Shown here piece by piece: positions 53,478 through 63,327 of a DNA stretch of 64,000 nucleotides. The position numbers and the translations under genes are program-made. The DNA lies in contig PMFA01000024.1 in assembly GCA_003155915.1 (NCBI GenBank), positions 48,300-112,299 of the forward strand. The letters are read 5' to 3'. Source of the DNA: Acidimicrobiaceae bacterium (lineage in GTDB: Bacteria; Actinomycetota; Acidimicrobiia; Acidimicrobiales; RAAP-2). Position 1 is the stretch's first letter. The number at the start of each line of letters is the position of its first letter. A model generated the notes under the pieces. The model worked only from the letters and a program-made list of their open reading frames with translations, did not search any database and was not told the origin of the DNA.

Positions 53478-54620
53478 TTACTTGAGTAAGTGTTTGGCGA
53501 TGACCACGCGTTGGATCTGGTTCGTGCCTTCGTAGATCTGCGTGATCTTGGCGTCGCGCATGAAACGCTCGACGGGGAACTCCTTCGTGAAGCCGTAGCC
53601 GCCGAGGAGTTGGACGGCGTCGGTGGTGACACTCATCGCCGTGTCGGAAGCGAAGGACTTGGCCGCCGCGCCCAGATACGAGAGATTGCCATCGGGATCG
53701 CCCGCGTCGATCGTCGCGCAGGCCTGGTAGACCAACGCGCGCGCGGCCTCGGTGTGAATCGCCATATCAGCCAGCATGAAGCGCAATCCCTGCAGGTCGG
53801 CGATTGGTCGACCGAAGGCCTTGCGCCCCTTCATGTAGTTGCCGGCGAAGTCAATCGCCGCCTGGGCGATGCCGACCGCCTGGGCGCCGATCGTCGGTCG
53901 CGAGCGGTCCAGTGTGTGCATGGCGATGAGGAATCCTTCACCCTCATTGCCGATGCGGTGCGTCGCGGGAACGCGCACGTCATTGAAGACCACCTCGCCG
54001 GTCGGTGAGCCACGCAGTCCCATCTTGTCCTCGTACTTCGGAAATTCGACGCCGGGACCCTTCTCGACGAGGAAGCAGGTGATGCCGTGGGTCCTCGCGG
54101 TCGGGTCGGTCGTTGCGAACACGGTGTAGGTGTCCGAGACCCCGGCATTCGTGATCCAGTACTTCGAGCCGTTCAAGATGTAGTCGTCGCCGTCGCGCAC
54201 GGCCCGACAGCGCATGGACGCGACATCGGAACCGGCGTCGGCTTCTGAGAGGCAGTAGCTCCCCTGGATCTCGCCCGACGCGATGCGCGGCAGATAGGCC
54301 TGCTTGATCTCTTCGGAGGCGAAGTTCATGATTGGCAGCATGGCCAGTTTGGAGATCAGGATCGTGACTGACGTCGCCGCGCATCCGCGCGCCAACTGCT
54401 CGATCATGATCGCCTGGGTGACCATGTCCGCCCCGACGCCGCCGTAGGCCGCGGGGACCTGCATCGCGGGCAGGTCCATCTTCACGCAGGCGTCGAAACT
54501 CTCTTGGGGATAGGTCTGATCGCGGTCGTGCCCGGCCGCGTAGGGCGCGACCTGTTCGTCGACGAAACTGCGCATGACGTCGCGAAAGGCCCGTTGTTCT
54601 TCGGTGAGGACGGAACTCAT
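53478..54620 (-). CDS. Acyl-CoA dehydrogenase, short/branched-chain type
   Basis: 380 residues. YCLSEADAGSDVASM near 121, KYWITNAGVSD near 153, FGRPIADLQGLRFMLADM near 268, and the catalytic Glu in QIYEGTNQIQR near 366: the canonical butyryl/isovaleryl-type active site. ATG start with AAGGAG 5 bases upstream. It follows the hypothetical gene at 54644 on the same strand by 23 bases, so co-transcription is likely. Substrate range cannot be set from sequence. Confidence 0.92.
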   Translation of the reverse strand: MSSVLTEEQRAFRDVMRSFVDEQVAPYAAGHDRDQTYPQESFDACVKMDLPAMQVPAAYGGVGADMVTQAIMIEQLARGCAATSVTILISKLAMLPIMNFASEEIKQAYLPRIASGEIQGSYCLSEADAGSDVASMRCRAVRDGDDYILNGSKYWITNAGVSDTYTVFATTDPTARTHGITCFLVEKGPGVEFPKYEDKMGLRGSPTGEVVFNDVRVPATHRIGNEGEGFLIAMHTLDRSRPTIGAQAVGIAQAAIDFAGNYMKGRKAFGRPIADLQGLRFMLADMAIHTEAARALVYQACATIDAGDPDGNLSYLGAAAKSFASDTAMSVTTDAVQLLGGYGFTKEFPVERFMRDAKITQIYEGTNQIQRVVIAKHLLK

Positions 54621-54643
54621 GTCACTCCTTTGTGCACTGAGGT

Positions 54644-55114
54644 TTAGAGCAGGGTTGCGATTTCGGTCGCGACCAACGTGGTGCCGTCGACCGCGTCGAC
54701 GAACTCACGTTGGAGGACGTAACTGTGGGCCAGACCGCGAAAGGGTGCACTCAATTGGTGATCGATCGAGGGCGCGCCGCGCAGACCGAAGAGGTCCATG
54801 GCGACCTTGACGTCGCCCAACTGCGGACCGCGACCGATCAAACTGGCGCGCTTGGCGGCGACGAGCCCCACACCGAGGATCACGTCGCGGCGGTCGTGCT
54901 CGTGTTCGAAGTTCAGTTTCGCGCACTCGCGTTCAGCGATCGTCAAGGCGAATCCCTCACCCGGTGCCTGGGTGCCGCGACCGGCCTGTCCGGCGGCGGG
55001 TACCGAGCGCAACAGTCCGGGCTTCGGGGTTCGAGAGAATTCGGACGTGCCCGTCTCCATCGTCGGGCGCACCTGGCCGGCGGCCGAAACTGGGGAAAAC
55101 GTAGGTTGGGTCAC
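54644..55114 (-). CDS. Conserved hypothetical protein
   Basis: 156 residues; no signal peptide or TM. The first 50 residues are Pro/Gly/Thr-rich and disordered. The rest is compact, with RDVILGVGLVAAKRASLIGRGPQLGDVKVAMDLFGL and a C-terminal VDAVDGTTLVATEIATLL. I do not recognise the family. GTG start 6 bases after a TAGGCT box, so leaderless. Its own product heads a unit with the acyl-CoA dehydrogenase. Confidence 0.65.
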   Translation of the reverse strand: MTQPTFSPVSAAGQVRPTMETGTSEFSRTPKPGLLRSVPAAGQAGRGTQAPGEGFALTIAERECAKLNFEHEHDRRDVILGVGLVAAKRASLIGRGPQLGDVKVAMDLFGLRGAPSIDHQLSAPFRGLAHSYVLQREFVDAVDGTTLVATEIATLL

Positions 55115-55120
55115 CCCACG

Positions 55121-55126
55121 AGCCTA
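55121..55126 (-). promoter_or_regulatory. -10 box of leaderless hypothetical gene
   Basis: TAGGCT on the minus strand, 6 bases before GTG 55114, in the 24-bp gap after ilvE. Confidence 0.5.
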
Positions 55127-55138
55127 CCCCGGGGCGCT

Positions 55139-56068
55139 TTAGACCTTGGTCAGCCAACTCTCGTAGGCCGGTCGCGCACCGCGCACCGCCTGGAAGTACG
55201 TCGACTGGATCTCCATCGTTATCGGACCGGGCTTCCCGGCGCCGACCACGCGGTCATCGACCGAGTCGATCGGCACGACTTCGGCGGCCGTGCCAGTGAG
55301 GAAGGCCTCGTCGGCGAGGTAGAGGTCGTCACGACGCATGGCCTCGAAGCTCACGGCGTGACCGAGGTCCTTCGCGATCTTCACGATGCTCGACTGGGTG
55401 ATGCCGCGAAGCGCTCCGGCCTCGGACGGTGGCGGGCTGATGATCAGCCCGTCGCGCACGATGAACAGGTTCTCGCCAGTGCACTCGCTGACCAGTCCGT
55501 CGGTGCCGAGCATGATCGCCTCGTCGTAACCGGCCTTTACCGCCTCGAGCTTCGCCAAGCACGAGTTGACGTAGCTGCCGACGGTCTTGGACGCCGTCGG
55601 CATCGAGTTCGGGTGGTGGCGGGCCCAGGACGAGATCTTCATCCGCACGCCCTTTTCGAGGCTCTCGGCGCCGAGGTACGCGCCCCACGGCCACACCCCG
55701 ATGACGACGTTGGTCGGTGCACCCATCGGATTCACGCCCATCTCGCCGTAACCGAGGTAGACGAGGGGTCGAATGTAGCAACCGTCGTTCATCTCGTTCA
55801 CGCGCACGGTTTCGACGGCGGCGTCACATAGTTGATCGAGGGTGTAGGGCACGTCGATCATCAAGATCTTGCAGCTGCGCAGTAGCCGTTCCATGTGCTC
55901 GCGCAAGCGGAAAATCGCCACGCCCCCCTGAGGCGTCTTGTAGGCGCGAATGCCCTCGAACGCGCCCATGCCGTAGTGCAGCGTGTGACTGAGTACGTGC
56001 GTCGTCGCGTTCTCCCAGTCGACCAGCGCACCGTCCATCCAGATCTTCTTCGTGGGCGTTATGGGCAT
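55139..56068 (-). CDS. ilvE: Branched-chain amino-acid aminotransferase
   Basis: PLP class IV transaminase making Leu, Ile and Val from their 2-oxoacids. 309 residues. HTLHYGMGAFEGIRAY near 28-43, the PLP lysine in SKTVGSYVNS near 160, EAIMLGTDGLVSECTGENLF near 181-200, and GTAAEVVPI near 258. Its ATG follows the leuB stop with no gap and has GGAAGG upstream. It is co-transcribed with leuB. Confidence 0.94.
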   Translation of the reverse strand: MPITPTKKIWMDGALVDWENATTHVLSHTLHYGMGAFEGIRAYKTPQGGVAIFRLREHMERLLRSCKILMIDVPYTLDQLCDAAVETVRVNEMNDGCYIRPLVYLGYGEMGVNPMGAPTNVVIGVWPWGAYLGAESLEKGVRMKISSWARHHPNSMPTASKTVGSYVNSCLAKLEAVKAGYDEAIMLGTDGLVSECTGENLFIVRDGLIISPPPSEAGALRGITQSSIVKIAKDLGHAVSFEAMRRDDLYLADEAFLTGTAAEVVPIDSVDDRVVGAGKPGPITMEIQSTYFQAVRGARPAYESWLTKV

Positions 56069-57091
56069 TTACAACCTTCCAATTAGATTTTTCGTGACGC
56101 CGTCCGTGCCGAGCGCAGCGACGTCACCATCAAAGTCTGCCACCGCTTGAGCAATACGCCGTGCGGCGTCCACTTCTTCCAGGTGCTCGAGCATGAGAAC
56201 GGCCGACGACACGGCGGCCAAGGGATTAGCCGTACCGGTGCCGACGATGTCGTGCGCCGCGCCGTGGACCGGTTCGAAGAGTGAGGCGCCGGTGCGCGCG
56301 GGGTTCAGATTGGCGCTCGCGGCGAAGCCGATACCGCCGGTGACCGCGCCGGCTAAGTCCGAAAGGATGTCGCCGAACAGATTGTCCGTCACGATCACGC
56401 CGTAGCGCTGCGGGCTCTCGACGAGGTAGATGCACGCCGCGTCGACGTGGTTGTAGTCGACCGCGACGCTAGGGAACTCTGCGCCGACCTCGTTCACGAC
56501 GCGCGACCAGAGGTCGCCGGCGAAAGTGAGCACGTTCGTCTTGTGCACGAGCGTCAGGCGCGGCGTTTGAAGCGACGAAGCCCGTTCGAAGGCGTAGCGC
56601 ACGCAACGTTCGACGCCGAAGCGAGTGTTGACCGAACCCTGGGTCGCGACCTCGTGCGGTGTTCCGCGCCGGAGGATGCCACCCTCGCCGGCGTACGGGC
56701 CCTCGGTGTTCTCGCGCACGATGGCGAACTCACATCCTTGTGCGATCGATCCGACGACACCGCGAAACGGGCGGTAGTTGATATAGAGGTCCAACCCGAA
56801 GCGCATTCGAAGCAGCAGTCCGCGCTCGAGTACGCCCCCCGGAATCCGGGTGTCGCCGATGGCCGGTCCGACCGCACCGAGCATGATGGCGTCATAGCCC
56901 CGAAGTTCCTCCAAGGTGGCGTCATCGAGAACGAAGCCGTCCTTCAGGTACCGGGCGGCGCCGAGTTCATACGTAGTAGTCGTGATGGCGACGCCGGCGG
57001 CCCGAACAACGTCGAGCGCCGCGGCGGTGACCTCGGGCCCGATGCCGTCGCCACCAATCACCGCCACGCGGTGGGTGCGTTCGTTGCTCAC
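56069..57091 (-). CDS. leuB: 3-isopropylmalate dehydrogenase
   Basis: Oxidative decarboxylation of 3-isopropylmalate with NAD+. 340 residues. [10 protein letters not shown] near 13-22, substrate Arg cluster [20 protein letters not shown] near 91-110, [22 protein letters not shown] with catalytic Lys, and the [13 protein letters not shown] metal Asp pair near 228-240. GTG start with AAGGAG about 6 bases upstream. leuB-ilvE is divergent from greA-leuCD across 117 bp, so leucine genes occupy both sides of this spacer. Confidence 0.95.
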   Translation of the reverse strand: MSNERTHRVAVIGGDGIGPEVTAAALDVVRAAGVAITTTTYELGAARYLKDGFVLDDATLEELRGYDAIMLGAVGPAIGDTRIPGGVLERGLLLRMRFGLDLYINYRPFRGVVGSIAQGCEFAIVRENTEGPYAGEGGILRRGTPHEVATQGSVNTRFGVERCVRYAFERASSLQTPRLTLVHKTNVLTFAGDLWSRVVNEVGAEFPSVAVDYNHVDAACIYLVESPQRYGVIVTDNLFGDILSDLAGAVTGGIGFAASANLNPARTGASLFEPVHGAAHDIVGTGTANPLAAVSSAVLMLEHLEEVDAARRIAQAVADFDGDVAALGTDGVTKNLIGRL

Positions 57092-57208
57092 GGACTGTCT
57101 CCTTCTTTGGTCTATTTTGCTCGCCCGCCCGTGTGCATCGCAAACCCGCCGGAGATCGAAGTAGGTCCCCTCACTAGAATTGCCAGGTCTTTACTAAATG
57201 AGAAGGCT

Positions 57209-57685
57209 ATGGCCGCAGAAATCCACCGCATCACCCAAGAGACACTCGACAAGTTGCAAGCCGAGTATGACGAACTCACGACCGTGGGTCGCACCGAGAT
57301 CGCCCGGGTGATCGAGTCGGCTCGACTCCTCGGCGACCTCTCGGAGAATGGCGACTACCACGCCGCCAAAGACGCCCAAGGCAAGATGGAATCGCGCATT
57401 CGCCAGATCGACAACGTGATCCGTAATCACGAGATCGTTGAGCGCGACGAGCACTCCAACACGGTCGAACACGCCACCATCGTCCAAATCGTCTACGAGG
57501 GCGACGGCGACGACGATCGACAGGAGTTCTTCATCGGGTCGATCGAAGAAAAGCCCGACGGCGTGCTCGTCGCCTCCCCCACGTCACCGTTGGGCAGCGC
57601 CTTGCTCGGACACTCCGTGGGCGATGAGGTCGAATACGAAGCGCCCTCCGGAGTTCTTCGCCTCAAGATCGTGGGAATTCGCTAA
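57209..57685 (+). CDS. greA: Transcript cleavage factor GreA
   Basis: Rescues backtracked RNA polymerase. 158 residues from the ATG at 57209 (GAGAAGG just upstream). An N-terminal coiled coil with the catalytic tip Asp-Glu in GDLSENGDYHAAK near 43-55, and a C-terminal FKBP-like domain (from about 85). The frame is open far upstream but that part is antisense to leuB. leuC starts directly at the stop codon, an unusual coupling of a transcription factor with leucine synthesis. Confidence 0.95.
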   Translation: MAAEIHRITQETLDKLQAEYDELTTVGRTEIARVIESARLLGDLSENGDYHAAKDAQGKMESRIRQIDNVIRNHEIVERDEHSNTVEHATIVQIVYEGDGDDDRQEFFIGSIEEKPDGVLVASPTSPLGSALLGHSVGDEVEYEAPSGVLRLKIVGIR

Positions 57686-59089
57686 GTGCCAACCGGCCGG
57701 ACCCTCTTCGAGAAGATCTGGGAAGAACACGCCATCGAGGCGTTCGGTGAACCGACGCTGCTCTATATCGATCTGCACCTCGTGCACGAAGTGACGAGTC
57801 CCCAGGCCTTCGAAAGTCTGCGACTGAACGGTCGAGGCGTGCGGCGACCTGAACGAACACTGGCGACGGCCGATCACAACGTGCCGACCGATCCAATCTC
57901 GACGCCGGTAAGCGACCCGGTGTCGCGCCGCCAGCTCGAGGCGCTCGAGGAGAACTGCGAAGAGTTCGGCATCACCGTCTTTCCGCGAGGTCACGAGAAT
58001 CAGGGAATCGTCCACGTCATCGGTCCGGAACTCGGCGTGACCCAGCCGGGCATGACCATCGTGTGTGGTGACTCGCACACCTCAACCCACGGCGCCTTCG
58101 GTGCCCTAGCTTTCGGCATCGGCACCAGCGAGGTCGAGCACGTGCTCGCCACGCAAACACTCCCCCAGCAAAAAGCTAAGTCCATGGCCGTCACACTCGA
58201 GGGCAACGTGCGTCCGGGCGTCTCGGCCAAGGACATCGCGCTCGCCATCGTCGGGACCCTCGGCACCGGCGGCGGCGCGGGCCACGTCATCGAGTATCGG
58301 GGTGAGGCGATACGTGACCTCTCCATGGAAGGTCGGATGACGGTCTGCAATATGAGCATCGAGGCCGGTGCGCGCGCCGGCCTCGTCGCCGTTGACGACA
58401 CGACGATCGAATACCTGCGAACGCGACCGAGCGTCCCCCAGGGCGACGAGTTCGAGACGGCCGCACAGCGTTGGCGAACCTTCGTGAGTGACGACGACGC
58501 GAGGTTCGACTCCGAGATCGTCCTGCACGCCGAGGACATCGTTCCTTCGATCACGTGGGGCACGAACCCGGCCCAGGTCGTTTCCCTCGATGGCGTCATC
58601 CCGTCGCCCGAGGGGATGGACGATCCCGACGAGAAATCGACGACCGAGCGCTCCCTCGCCTATATGGGGCTCACACCGGGTACGCCCGTGCGATCGATTC
58701 CGATCGACGTGGTCTTCATTGGTTCGTGCACGAATTCGCGTATTGAGGACCTGCGCGTGGCGGCTTCGCTTGCGCGGGGACGCCACGTCGCCGAGGGCGT
58801 TCGAGCACTCGTCGTTCCAGGCTCGCACCGCGTCAAACGACAGGCCGAAGACGAGGGGCTTAACGAGATCTTCCTCGACGCCGGTTTCGAATGGCGCGAA
58901 CCAGGTTGCTCGATGTGTTTGGGCATGAACCCGGACCAACTCGGTGCCGAGATGCGCTGCGCGTCAACCTCGAATCGAAACTTCGAGGGCCGCCAGGGCC
59001 GCGGGGGCCGCACGCACCTCGTCTCTCCGGCGGTCGCCGCGGCGAGCGCGGTGATGGGTCGATTCGCTTCACCAGAAGAACTGTCGTGA
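57686..59089 (+). CDS. leuC: 3-isopropylmalate dehydratase large subunit
   Basis: Aconitase-type [4Fe-4S] isomerase with LeuD. 467 residues. [28 protein letters not shown] near 126-153, and the cluster Cys in [12 protein letters not shown] near 347 and [10 protein letters not shown] near 410. The GTG start sits immediately after the greA TAA with no separate SD, implying translational coupling. It overlaps leuD by 4 bases. Confidence 0.95.
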   Translation: MPTGRTLFEKIWEEHAIEAFGEPTLLYIDLHLVHEVTSPQAFESLRLNGRGVRRPERTLATADHNVPTDPISTPVSDPVSRRQLEALEENCEEFGITVFPRGHENQGIVHVIGPELGVTQPGMTIVCGDSHTSTHGAFGALAFGIGTSEVEHVLATQTLPQQKAKSMAVTLEGNVRPGVSAKDIALAIVGTLGTGGGAGHVIEYRGEAIRDLSMEGRMTVCNMSIEAGARAGLVAVDDTTIEYLRTRPSVPQGDEFETAAQRWRTFVSDDDARFDSEIVLHAEDIVPSITWGTNPAQVVSLDGVIPSPEGMDDPDEKSTTERSLAYMGLTPGTPVRSIPIDVVFIGSCTNSRIEDLRVAASLARGRHVAEGVRALVVPGSHRVKRQAEDEGLNEIFLDAGFEWREPGCSMCLGMNPDQLGAEMRCASTSNRNFEGRQGRGGRTHLVSPAVAAASAVMGRFASPEELS

Positions 59090-59703
59090 AGCCCGTTCGC
59101 GTCGTCGAGGGCCGCGCCGTTCCGCTCGAGCGCTCGGACGTCGACACCGACCAAATCATTCCCTCTGATTGGCTGAAACGTGTCGAGCGCACCGGATTCG
59201 GTCGAGGACTGTTCAGCGAGTGGCGCGACGACCCCAGTTTCGTTCTCAATCGACCGGACTTCGTGGGCGCGAGCGTCTTGATCGCGGGTCCGCGCTTCGG
59301 CATCGGATCCTCGCGCGAACACGCGGTCTGGGCCCTGATGGACTACGGATTCGAGGCCATCATCGCGCCCTCCTTCGGTGACATCTTCGTCAACAACTCC
59401 TCGAAACAGGGTCTGGTCATCGTCGTACTGGGCCTCGCCGACGTCGATGAGTTGACGGCCCTCATCAAGGAAGATCCGACGCGACTCGTCGTGGTCGACG
59501 TCGATGCTCAACGCGTGGAAGTGCCGGAAGCCGGATTCCAACGACATTTCGAGATCGATCCCATGACACGTGAGCGCCTGATCAACGGGTGGGATGACAT
59601 CGGTCTCACGCTGCTGCGCGAACCAGCGATCACCGCCTTCGAAGCGACCGAACAGGCTCCGAGTCTTGAAGGTATCTTCGACGACGCAGGCCACGTGCGC
59701 TAA
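59086..59703 (+). CDS. leuD: 3-isopropylmalate dehydratase small subunit
   Basis: 205 residues from the GTG overlapping the leuC stop (GTGA). [17 protein letters not shown] near 17-33, [14 protein letters not shown] near 72-85 and [14 protein letters not shown] near 95-108 are the LeuD swivel-domain motifs. Length matches the bacterial family. It completes the leuCD pair; leuA is not in the window. Confidence 0.95.
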   Translation: MKPVRVVEGRAVPLERSDVDTDQIIPSDWLKRVERTGFGRGLFSEWRDDPSFVLNRPDFVGASVLIAGPRFGIGSSREHAVWALMDYGFEAIIAPSFGDIFVNNSSKQGLVIVVLGLADVDELTALIKEDPTRLVVVDVDAQRVEVPEAGFQRHFEIDPMTRERLINGWDDIGLTLLREPAITAFEATEQAPSLEGIFDDAGHVR

Positions 59704-59767
59704 TCGCGTTCTTCGGCACCGCCGCAATTCCATCTACTCTCTTTTGAACCCACCGACAGGAGACGCC

Positions 59768-61147
59768 GTGAGCCGATTCCCCTACTACGACGAGTACGAA
59801 GTTCATCGCACCATGCCCGACGAGGGCACCCCGCGTGAGGAGATCCTCGCCATGATGGACGACATGGCGTCGCGCGAAAACGTCGTGTGGGAAGGCGGCC
59901 ACTGTTCGGGCACGATGTACTGCGGCGATCACGACCACTACGACTTCTTGAACGAGGCGTTCTCGAACTTCTCGTACGTCAATACCCTGCAGCGCGACAT
60001 GTGTCCGAGCGCCACCAAGTTCGAGGCCGAGATCATCGCCATGACGCTCGACATGCTCGGAGCCGGTGCGTTGACGGACAAGAATCCGGGCGGTCTCGTG
60101 ACCTCGGGCGGCTCGGGGTCGATCGCCCATGCCGTGCTCGCCTATCGCGAGGCGAATCCGAGCATCACGCGCACGAACATGATCAAACCCGAGACCGCGC
60201 ACCCCGCCTTCGCCAAGGCCGGTCATCTCTTCGGCGTGGACATGAAGATCGCGCCGGTCGATCCGGTGACCCTCCAGGTCGACCTCGACTGGGTGCGCGC
60301 GAACATCGACGCGAATACCGTCGCGCTCATCGGTTCGGCGCCCAACTACGGCTACGGCACGGTCGATCCGATCACCGAGCTCGGCGCGCTCGCGCTGGAA
60401 CGCGGGATCGGACTCCACGTCGACGGGTGCCTCGGCGGATTCCTCCTCCCCTTCGGCCGCGAGCTCGGCTACGACATTCCGGCGTTCGATTTCTCGGTGC
60501 CCGGCGTCACGACCATCTCAGCGGACACGCATAAGTACGGCTACGCATTGAAGGGCACGAGTGTGCTCGCCTTCGCCGACCAGTCCCTTCGCAACTCGCA
60601 GTACTTCTACCTGACCGACTGGTCCGGCGGGAAGTACTGCTCGCCGGGGATGGACGGTTCACGCTCCGGCGGACTCCTGGCCGCCACGTGGGCCGCGATG
60701 GTCAGCCTCGGTCGAGCGGGCTACCTGCGTTACGCGAAGGCCATCTTCGAGACGTCGGCAGCGATGCAAGACGCCATTCGCCGCCACCCGTCGCTTCGAA
60801 TCATGGGCACGCCGAGTTTCCTGTTCTCCTTCACCTCCGACGAGTTCGACATCTATCTGGTCAACGATTTCTTGCGATCCCGGGGGTGGCGGATGAACGG
60901 CCAGCAGTACCCCAACGCGATCCACATGGCCGTCACCCGTCCCCAGACACAACCGGGCGTGGTGGAGCGATGGACGCTCGACCTCGCCGACGCCGTGGCG
61001 TACGCGAAGGAACACCGTGACGAACCGGCCAAGTCCGGCGCCATCTACGGTGGCGTCGCCGGAGGCATGAGCGCCGAGGCCGACGAATTCATCCGAGCCG
61101 TGATGGCCGACATGATGGACCAACAGGCCTCGATTCCTCCTGCATGA
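59768..61147 (+). CDS. PLP-dependent lyase/decarboxylase, sphingosine-1-phosphate-lyase-like
   Basis: 459 residues from a GTG with AGGAG 6 bases upstream. Fold-type I PLP enzyme: VTSGGSGSIAHAVLAYRE near 115 (PLP phosphate), a His/Pro pair in KPETAHPAFAKAG, LHVDGCLGGFLLPF near 220, and the PLP lysine in SADTHKYGYALKG near 255. THKYGYA with a following KGTS is the pattern of sphingosine-phosphate lyase rather than of glutamate or tyrosine decarboxylase. It may cleave a phosphorylated amino-alcohol or decarboxylate an amino acid. It overlaps the FGGY kinase start by 4 bases, so the two act together. Confidence 0.82.
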   Translation: MSRFPYYDEYEVHRTMPDEGTPREEILAMMDDMASRENVVWEGGHCSGTMYCGDHDHYDFLNEAFSNFSYVNTLQRDMCPSATKFEAEIIAMTLDMLGAGALTDKNPGGLVTSGGSGSIAHAVLAYREANPSITRTNMIKPETAHPAFAKAGHLFGVDMKIAPVDPVTLQVDLDWVRANIDANTVALIGSAPNYGYGTVDPITELGALALERGIGLHVDGCLGGFLLPFGRELGYDIPAFDFSVPGVTTISADTHKYGYALKGTSVLAFADQSLRNSQYFYLTDWSGGKYCSPGMDGSRSGGLLAATWAAMVSLGRAGYLRYAKAIFETSAAMQDAIRRHPSLRIMGTPSFLFSFTSDEFDIYLVNDFLRSRGWRMNGQQYPNAIHMAVTRPQTQPGVVERWTLDLADAVAYAKEHRDEPAKSGAIYGGVAGGMSAEADEFIRAVMADMMDQQASIPPA

Positions 61148-62682
61148 GCGACGAACTCTGTCTCAGTATCGACTTGGGAACGGGCGGACCGAAGGTCGGA
61201 CTCGTGAGCCTCGACGGCGAGGTTCTCGACCACGAACTCCACTCGGTGGAGACGACGTACACGAGTGACGGCGGCGCGACGCAGGATCCGGAACTGTGGT
61301 GGACGCTCATCTGCGAATCGACGCGCCGGCTCCTGGGAAGAACGGGCGTCACCAAAGAGCGTGTCAAGGCCGTCGCCGTCACGGGTCAATTCGCCTCGAC
61401 CGTACCGGTCGACGCCAACGGCGTACCGACCGGTCCCTGCCTGATGTGGCTCGACACGCGCGGACGAGAATTCGCGCGACGGGCCATCGGAGGACCGATC
61501 GAGGGCTACAACCCGCGAAAGATCCTGCCCTTCGTGCGAAAGTCCGGGGGCGGACCCTCACCCTCCGGCGCCGACCCGACTGGACAGATCCTGTATCTGA
61601 TGAACCGCGAGCCCCAGATCATGAGCGCGACGCGCTGGATGATGGAACCGGTCGACTACCTCACGATGCGATTCACCGGCGTCGCGTCCGCGACCCACGC
61701 CTCGCGCCTGGCCAGTTGGTTGACCGACAATCGGGTGCTCACCCGCTACGAGTACGACGAGCAACTCTTGAAAATCGTCGGAATCGACCCGCGAACGCTT
61801 CCGCCGCTACAGCCAATCGGCAGCGCCGTCGCAACGGTCGCGCCCGCGGTGGCCGAAAACCTCGGGCTCGCCACCGACACCGTTGTGATCACGGGTGTTC
61901 CGGACCTGCACGCGGCGGCGATCGGTTCGGGTGGCACGGCAATGTTCGAAGCGCACGTCGCGCTTTCGACGACGTCGTGGATCAGCTGTCCGATGCCCAA
62001 GAAGAAGACCGACGCCATCCACTCGATCGCCTCGATTCCGGGACTCACGAACGATTCGTATCTCATCATCGACAATCAAGAAACGGGGGCGAAGTCACTC
62101 GAGTGGTTGCGTGGTCTGCTGGCGGGCGCCGCAACGCCGATGCGATACGACGAGATGACCGCACTGGCCGGGACCTCCGCGCCGGGCGCGAATGGCGTGC
62201 TCTTCACGCCGTGGCTCGCCGGTGAACGATCGCCGATCGGCAACAAACACCTGCGCGGCGGCTTCACGAACCTCACGCTCACAACGACGACCGCCGATCT
62301 CGTTCGCGCGGTGCTCGAGGGGGTGGCCGCGAACAGTGCGTGGCTGCTCGGTTACGTCGAGAAGTTCGTCGGGCGTGAGCTGACGCCCCTGCGACTACTC
62401 GGCGGCGGCGCTCAGTCGAGCGAGTGGTGCCAGATCTACGCCGATTCGCTCGGGCGCGACGTCGAACAGGTCCCTGAACCGATGGTCACCCAACTTCGCG
62501 GTGCCGCGCTCTTGGCCGCCATCAACCTGGGACGACATCGTCTCGACGACGTCGCGGGCCTACGCCCTCGTGGTCGCACCTTTACGCCCAACGGCGACGT
62601 CGCGGAGCTTTACGGTCTCCGGCGTCAGCAGTTTCCGAGTCTCTACAACCGAGACAAGAAATGGTCGCGTCACGTCAGCTGA
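61144..62682 (+). CDS. FGGY family carbohydrate kinase
   Basis: 512 residues. N-terminal LSIDLGTGGPKVGLV near 7-21 (ATP phosphate loop), VTGQFAS near 80, GVPDLHAAAIGSGG near 254-267, the second-domain LGGGAQSSEWCQIYAD near 418 and RGAALLAAI. Closest by layout to xylulokinase-like members, though the substrate Asp region is not decisive. Translationally coupled to the PLP lyase. A kinase that phosphorylates a polyol or aldehyde feeding or draining that lyase is inferred, not shown. Confidence 0.83.
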   Translation: MSDELCLSIDLGTGGPKVGLVSLDGEVLDHELHSVETTYTSDGGATQDPELWWTLICESTRRLLGRTGVTKERVKAVAVTGQFASTVPVDANGVPTGPCLMWLDTRGREFARRAIGGPIEGYNPRKILPFVRKSGGGPSPSGADPTGQILYLMNREPQIMSATRWMMEPVDYLTMRFTGVASATHASRLASWLTDNRVLTRYEYDEQLLKIVGIDPRTLPPLQPIGSAVATVAPAVAENLGLATDTVVITGVPDLHAAAIGSGGTAMFEAHVALSTTSWISCPMPKKKTDAIHSIASIPGLTNDSYLIIDNQETGAKSLEWLRGLLAGAATPMRYDEMTALAGTSAPGANGVLFTPWLAGERSPIGNKHLRGGFTNLTLTTTTADLVRAVLEGVAANSAWLLGYVEKFVGRELTPLRLLGGGAQSSEWCQIYADSLGRDVEQVPEPMVTQLRGAALLAAINLGRHRLDDVAGLRPRGRTFTPNGDVAELYGLRRQQFPSLYNRDKKWSRHVS

Positions 62683-62728
62683 GGCGTCGCGGTGATCCGG
62701 CGAGGTTCGAGCATCGCTCGCCACTTGG

Positions 62729-62734
62729 TACGGT
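62729..62734 (+). promoter_or_regulatory. tag: -10 box of leaderless tag gene
   Basis: TACGGT followed by 6 bases and the ATG at 62741; no ribosome-binding sequence. Confidence 0.45.
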
Positions 62735-62740
62735 TCTCCC

Positions 62741-63304
62741 ATGCGATGTTCGTGGGCCGAAGGTGAAGAGATGCGCACCTACCACGACGAAGAGTGGGGC
62801 GTACCGCTTCACGACGACGCGAGACTCTTCGAACTGCTCACCCTCGAAGGAGCGCAGGCGGGGCTGAGTTGGTTGACGATACTGAAGCGCCGTCCCGGCT
62901 ACGTGAAGGCCTTCAAGAAGTTCAATCCGAGGGCCGTGGCGGCCTTCAGCGCCGACGACGTCGAGCGGCTCTTAGGCGATGTCGACATCATTCGCCACCG
63001 CGGCAAGATCGAATCGACCATCAACAACGCCGGCGCAGTGCTCGCTCTTCAAAAACAAGGTTCGAGTCTCGATGAACTCCTGTGGTCCTTCGTCGACAAC
63101 AAACCGTTGCAACGAGATTGGGCGCACGAACCAAACGTTCCCGCCTCGACGCGCGAGGCCACGCTCATGAGCAAAGAGTTGAAAAGGCGCGGCTTTCGCT
63201 TCGTCGGCCCCACGACCTGCTACTCACTCATGCAGGCCGCCGGACTCGTCAACGACCACAGTCCCAAATGTTTTCGTTACGCCGAAATCCGCCAACTGGG
63301 CTAA
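62741..63304 (+). CDS. tag: DNA-3-methyladenine glycosylase I
   Basis: Removes 3-methyladenine from DNA. 187 residues. The zinc snap is complete: Cys3 in RCSWAEGE, His15 in YHDEEWGVPLHDD, and the C-terminal His and Cys in VNDHSPKCFRY near 176-180. EGAQAGLSWLTILKRR near 36-51 supplies the catalytic Glu and stacking aromatics. It is convergent with a second, structurally unrelated alkyladenine glycosylase 23 bp away. Confidence 0.93.
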   Translation: MRCSWAEGEEMRTYHDEEWGVPLHDDARLFELLTLEGAQAGLSWLTILKRRPGYVKAFKKFNPRAVAAFSADDVERLLGDVDIIRHRGKIESTINNAGAVLALQKQGSSLDELLWSFVDNKPLQRDWAHEPNVPASTREATLMSKELKRRGFRFVGPTTCYSLMQAAGLVNDHSPKCFRYAEIRQLG

Positions 63305-63327
63305 CCGAGCGACCTTCGAGTTCATCC

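Noticed and set aside
56447..57208. Long N-terminal extension of GreA
   Set aside because: The upstream frame is antisense to leuB; the ATG at 57209 has an SD and gives the exact GreA length.
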